Below, in pieces: positions 61,568 through 64,000 of a stretch of 64,000 nucleotides of DNA; the stretch's first letter is position 1, and every line of letters begins with the position of its first letter. The stretch covers positions 7,508,501 through 7,572,500 of the forward strand of contig CANJKZ010000723.1 of the NCBI GenBank assembly GCA_947471745.1, written 5' to 3'. The position numbers were made by a program, and so were the translations under genes. The stretch comes from Closterium sp. Naga37s-1. Lineage: Eukaryota > Streptophyta > Zygnematophyceae > Desmidiales > Closteriaceae. The notes beneath the pieces were generated by a model. That model was not told the DNA's origin, made no database searches, and worked only from the letters and a program-made list of their open reading frames with translations.

Positions 61568-63548
61568 ATGAGCATGAGCAGCAAGGGACCGTCGTTCCTG
61601 CTCACATGGGCCGTCGTCGCAACAGCGGCTGCTTTCACCGCCTTCTTCCTCCTCCTCGTGCAGATGCTCTCGCCCTCCACGCTGCCGAGCTTCAGCCAGA
61701 GGTTCGGCGTGGGAGCAGGCTCGGGCGACGCGAACCAAGCTGTTGCAGGGCAGGTTTCGCGGGTGCAGATGACCTTGGCCGATCAGCAACAGCAGCAAGT
61801 GCGCTGGGGGGAGGGCGGGGAAGGCGGAGGAGAGGAAGGACCGCCGTGTAATGATTGGATTCACGTACCTTTGAAGGAGCGTGGGATTCCCAACACCAGG
61901 AAATGGAGCCCTGTGAGTGATGCTGCCATCCACGTGGAGCCCTGTGAGTGATGCTGCCATCCACGTGGAGCCCTGTGAGTGATGCTGCCATCCATGTGAT
62001 GCTGCCATACACGTGAGTTTTAGTCGACTCTCTAAGAAATTACACGTCTGTAAGGATCGAGGTGTTCTTAACACAGGGAAACGGAGCCCCGTGAGTCGAT
62101 ACATCCATCCGCCTGTGTGAGGTTGCGGCTAGTTCTGTGTCAATTCGATACTGTGGGGATCCGCCTGTGTGAGGTTGCGGCTAGTTCTGTGTCAATTCGA
62201 TACTGTGGGGATCCGCCTGTGTGAGGTTGCGGCTAGTTCTGTGTCAATTCGATACTGTGGGGATCCGCCTGTGTGAGGTTGCGGCTAGTTCTGTGTCAAT
62301 TCGATACTGTGGGGATCCGCCTGTGTGAGGTTGCTGCTGCTCTCTGCCGCTCCTTCTGCTGCTCCTTCTTCTGCTCGTTCCGCTGCTTTCTCTTCGGCTC
62401 CTTCCACTGCTCCCTGTGCTGCTTTCTATGCTATTGCGCTGCTCTGCTCTCCTTCTCTCCTCACCTATGCACGTGAACCCCACCTCTCTCCCCCTGCCGC
62501 GTGCAGGCCCTGCCTATCGAGGGGCGATCGATTCTTTCAGGCACCTCAGCTAGTCGAATTCCCCGTTTCCTCCTTGCTGATGCTTCCCCTCCCCCTCCCC
62601 CTCCCCCTCCCCCTCCCCCTTCCCCCCCTCCTCCCCCTACCCCCCCCCCCCCCCTCCCCCCGTGCAGTGGATGCCCCCTCTCTCCCCCTGCCGCGTGCAG
62701 GGCCTGCCTATAGAGGCAATGGAGCCGGACTTAAATTTCCGGCGCGGGTTCACGCTGGGCTATGCGGACTACGAGGAGGACAGGACGCACGTGCTGCCAT
62801 ACCTTCGTGCTGCTCTCGACCACCGCTTGCACCGCAGGTGGGGTTTTGAGGCTTCGAGGTATGTGGAAGGTTTGTCCACATACCATCTCATTCTAAAGCT
62901 ATGCGGACTATGAGGAGGATAAGACGCACGTGCTGTTGTACCTCCGCGCTGCTCTCGACCACTGCTTGCACCGCAGGTGGGTGGGTGAGGGGAGCAGGAG
63001 GTAGAGGATCAGCAGGTGTGGGAGGATGGGCGGGGTTGGGTTGGTAGCAGGAGGGATGCGAGTGTGTGGTCTGTGTCCCTTCCACCCAACCTATTTTCTC
63101 GCCCTCATTCCCTCTCCCACCGGTCTGTCTCCTCTCTTTCCCTTGCCCCTTGTTCCTTCTATCCCTATTTTCGCCTATTTAGCCTTTTTGAATTCGAAAC
63201 CCGAGGACGTGTAGGGAAAACAATTCCAGTCATTCGTTCCATGTCCTCGCTATACGTTCTCACCACACCCAAAAAAGCCTACCACACTCAGCCCTGCGTC
63301 ACCCCACCCCACCCCACCCCACCCCACCCCACCCCACCCTACCCTACCACACCCCAACTCACCCCTCTGCACCCAACCGCACCCAATTCTCTCTCTGCAG
63401 TCCGCGGCGAGTGCTAATAGACTTTGGTGCGAACGCGTTCAGCACGAGTGTGACGTGGTTCCTGCGCATGTACCCTCTCCGGTTCACCGAAGTGCATGCT
63501 TTTGAGGTCCAGGAAGGCATGTTTGTCGTTCCGCAGCCCAACGACCAG
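61568..63548 (+). CDS. Type II membrane methyltransferase-like protein (3' partial)
   Basis: Exons 61568-61912, 62701-62837 and 63401-63548 are recognisable; the gene continues beyond the last donor (63549). Short N-terminus, TM segment (LLTWAVVATAAAFTAFFLLLV), then CNDWIHVPLKERGIPN. The second exon encodes PDLNFRRGFTLGYADYEEDR. The third starts SPRRVLIDFGANAFSTSV and runs through WFLRMYPLRFTEVHAFEV. The latter resembles motif I (LIDFGAN, SAM-binding) and the acidic end of the next strand in FkbM/plant membrane-anchored methyltransferase-like proteins, probably Golgi. Exon 1 ends in phase 0 and exon 2 fits a start in phase 0, but an additional small exon may lie between. Two of the exons have echoes. 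Confidence 0.72.
61906..61998 (+). repeat. 31-bp tandem repeat spanning a splice donor
   Basis: Three copies (61906, 61937, 61968) of GAGCCCTGTGAGTGATGCTG plus 11 more bases. The unit includes the exon end and its GTGAGT donor, so three identical donors stand in a row. Confidence 0.93.
62018..62036. repeat. Micro-palindrome, decayed (TCGA centre)
   Basis: TTTTAGTCGACTCTCTAAG between the methyltransferase-gene exon 1 end and its echo. Confidence 0.7.
62042..62110 (+). repeat. Diverged echo of exon 1 3' end
   Basis: Copy of ACGTACCTTTGAAGGAGCG...GGAAATGGAGCCC plus donor, located right after the motif at 62018-62036. Confidence 0.75.
62109..62330 (+). repeat. 52-bp tandem repeat
   Basis: Just over four near-identical copies starting CCGCCTGTGTGAGGTTGCGG at 62109, 62161, 62213, 62265 and (partial) 62317. 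No spacers, so not CRISPR. Confidence 0.95.
62897..62978 (+). repeat. Echo of methyltransferase-gene exon 2
   Basis: Copy of 62757-62837 (YADYEEDRTHVLPYLRAALDH) with replacements (K for R, L for P, C for R) and an intact GT donor. Confidence 0.88.
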
Positions 63549-63658
63549 GTGAAGGGCGTGGGGGAGGTAATGGTGCCAGGTGAAGTGCTGTGGTTGGGTG
63601 GGACGGGGTGTGGTTTTTGCTTATTCCTGGGCCTATCTGGGTGCTTTATGCAGTTTTT

Positions 63659-63660
<2 letters not shown>

Positions 63661-63753
<93 letters not shown>
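63661..63753 (+). repeat. (CTG)n microsatellite
   Basis: 31 uninterrupted CTG triplets in an intron. Confidence 0.97.
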
Positions 63754-64000
63754 ATTTCACTCCTGTTCTGGTTCCTCATCTTGTCGTCTCGCCTCAGTGC
63801 GTACGCGTGCGCGTGTGTGTGCGCTGCATGGCAACGCCGCCTTTTCTCCAACCAACCCAATCTCTCTCCACAGTTAGTGGTGCCCTTCTCTCTAATCACG
63901 TTTCGCTTCTTCCTTGCTTTCTCGTCCCCTTGCTGCCCCGTGTCTTTGCCGACTGTGTCAGCCCCTTAACATGAGTGCCATGATATCGGGGCCGCGTCTA

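Noticed and set aside
62109-62330. CRISPR-like array
   Set aside because: The 52-bp units follow each other without spacers, in a eukaryotic intron; it is an ordinary tandem repeat.
63580-63974. Poly-Ala/poly-Leu reading frame near the window end
   Set aside because: Created by the (CTG)31 microsatellite in an intron.

Overview
The window looks like nuclear DNA of a streptophyte green plant, probably a charophyte alga or an early-diverging land plant. The evidence is gene content: a PBS1-like receptor-like cytoplasmic kinase (RLCK-VII), a FYVE-SYLF protein, a chloroplast-type CPBP protease and a homologue of the Arabidopsis At2g24420/At4g31340 membrane coiled-coil family. The genes have many GT-AG introns, and the window carries Ty1/copia, Ty3/gypsy chromovirus, LINE, hAT and MULE elements. 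GC is high and simple repeats are abundant. I cannot name the species.

Layout. 231-3535 (+) FYVE-SYLF gene, 5' end outside the window. 5208-11785 (+) signal-peptide/coiled-coil/TM protein, 11 exons. 12145-19534 MULE-type element with ~280-bp TIRs and a 9-bp TSD, containing a full-length LINE (12936-19221, minus, 15-bp TSD). 21055-26044 (+) CPBP intramembrane protease. 26170-26648 hAT MITE. 27151-31885 (-) type II membrane protein of unknown family. 33476-41443 (-) RLCK-VII kinase. 42605-55422 gypsy element interrupted by a second hAT MITE and a complete copia element. 57014-59848 (-) single-exon disordered phosphoprotein-like gene. 61568 to beyond the last recognised exon (+) type II membrane methyltransferase-like gene, 3' end not reached. 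Exon joins were chosen by hand from splice sites and phase. For five of the six spliced genes every recovered join keeps phase; in the methyltransferase-like gene the first join does not, so an exon or boundary there is missing.

Most striking pattern. All six spliced genes contain partial tandem copies of their own exons ('exon echoes'), usually with a piece of adjoining intron and one splice site. At many breakpoints sits a short palindrome of the form TTTTGAG-N4-CTCAAAA. The arms are nearly constant and the centre varies, yet the centre is itself often palindromic (ACGT, TCGA, AATT, GCGC). About twenty perfect or decayed copies are visible, nearly all at a boundary between duplicated segments and none inside the large transposons. 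I know of no described element of this type and consider it the best candidate for an undescribed system: a micro-palindrome tied to local tandem duplication, or a scar of it. Some echoes seeded minisatellites, most dramatically about 45 copies of a 12-bp unit taken from an exon of the 27-32 kb gene.
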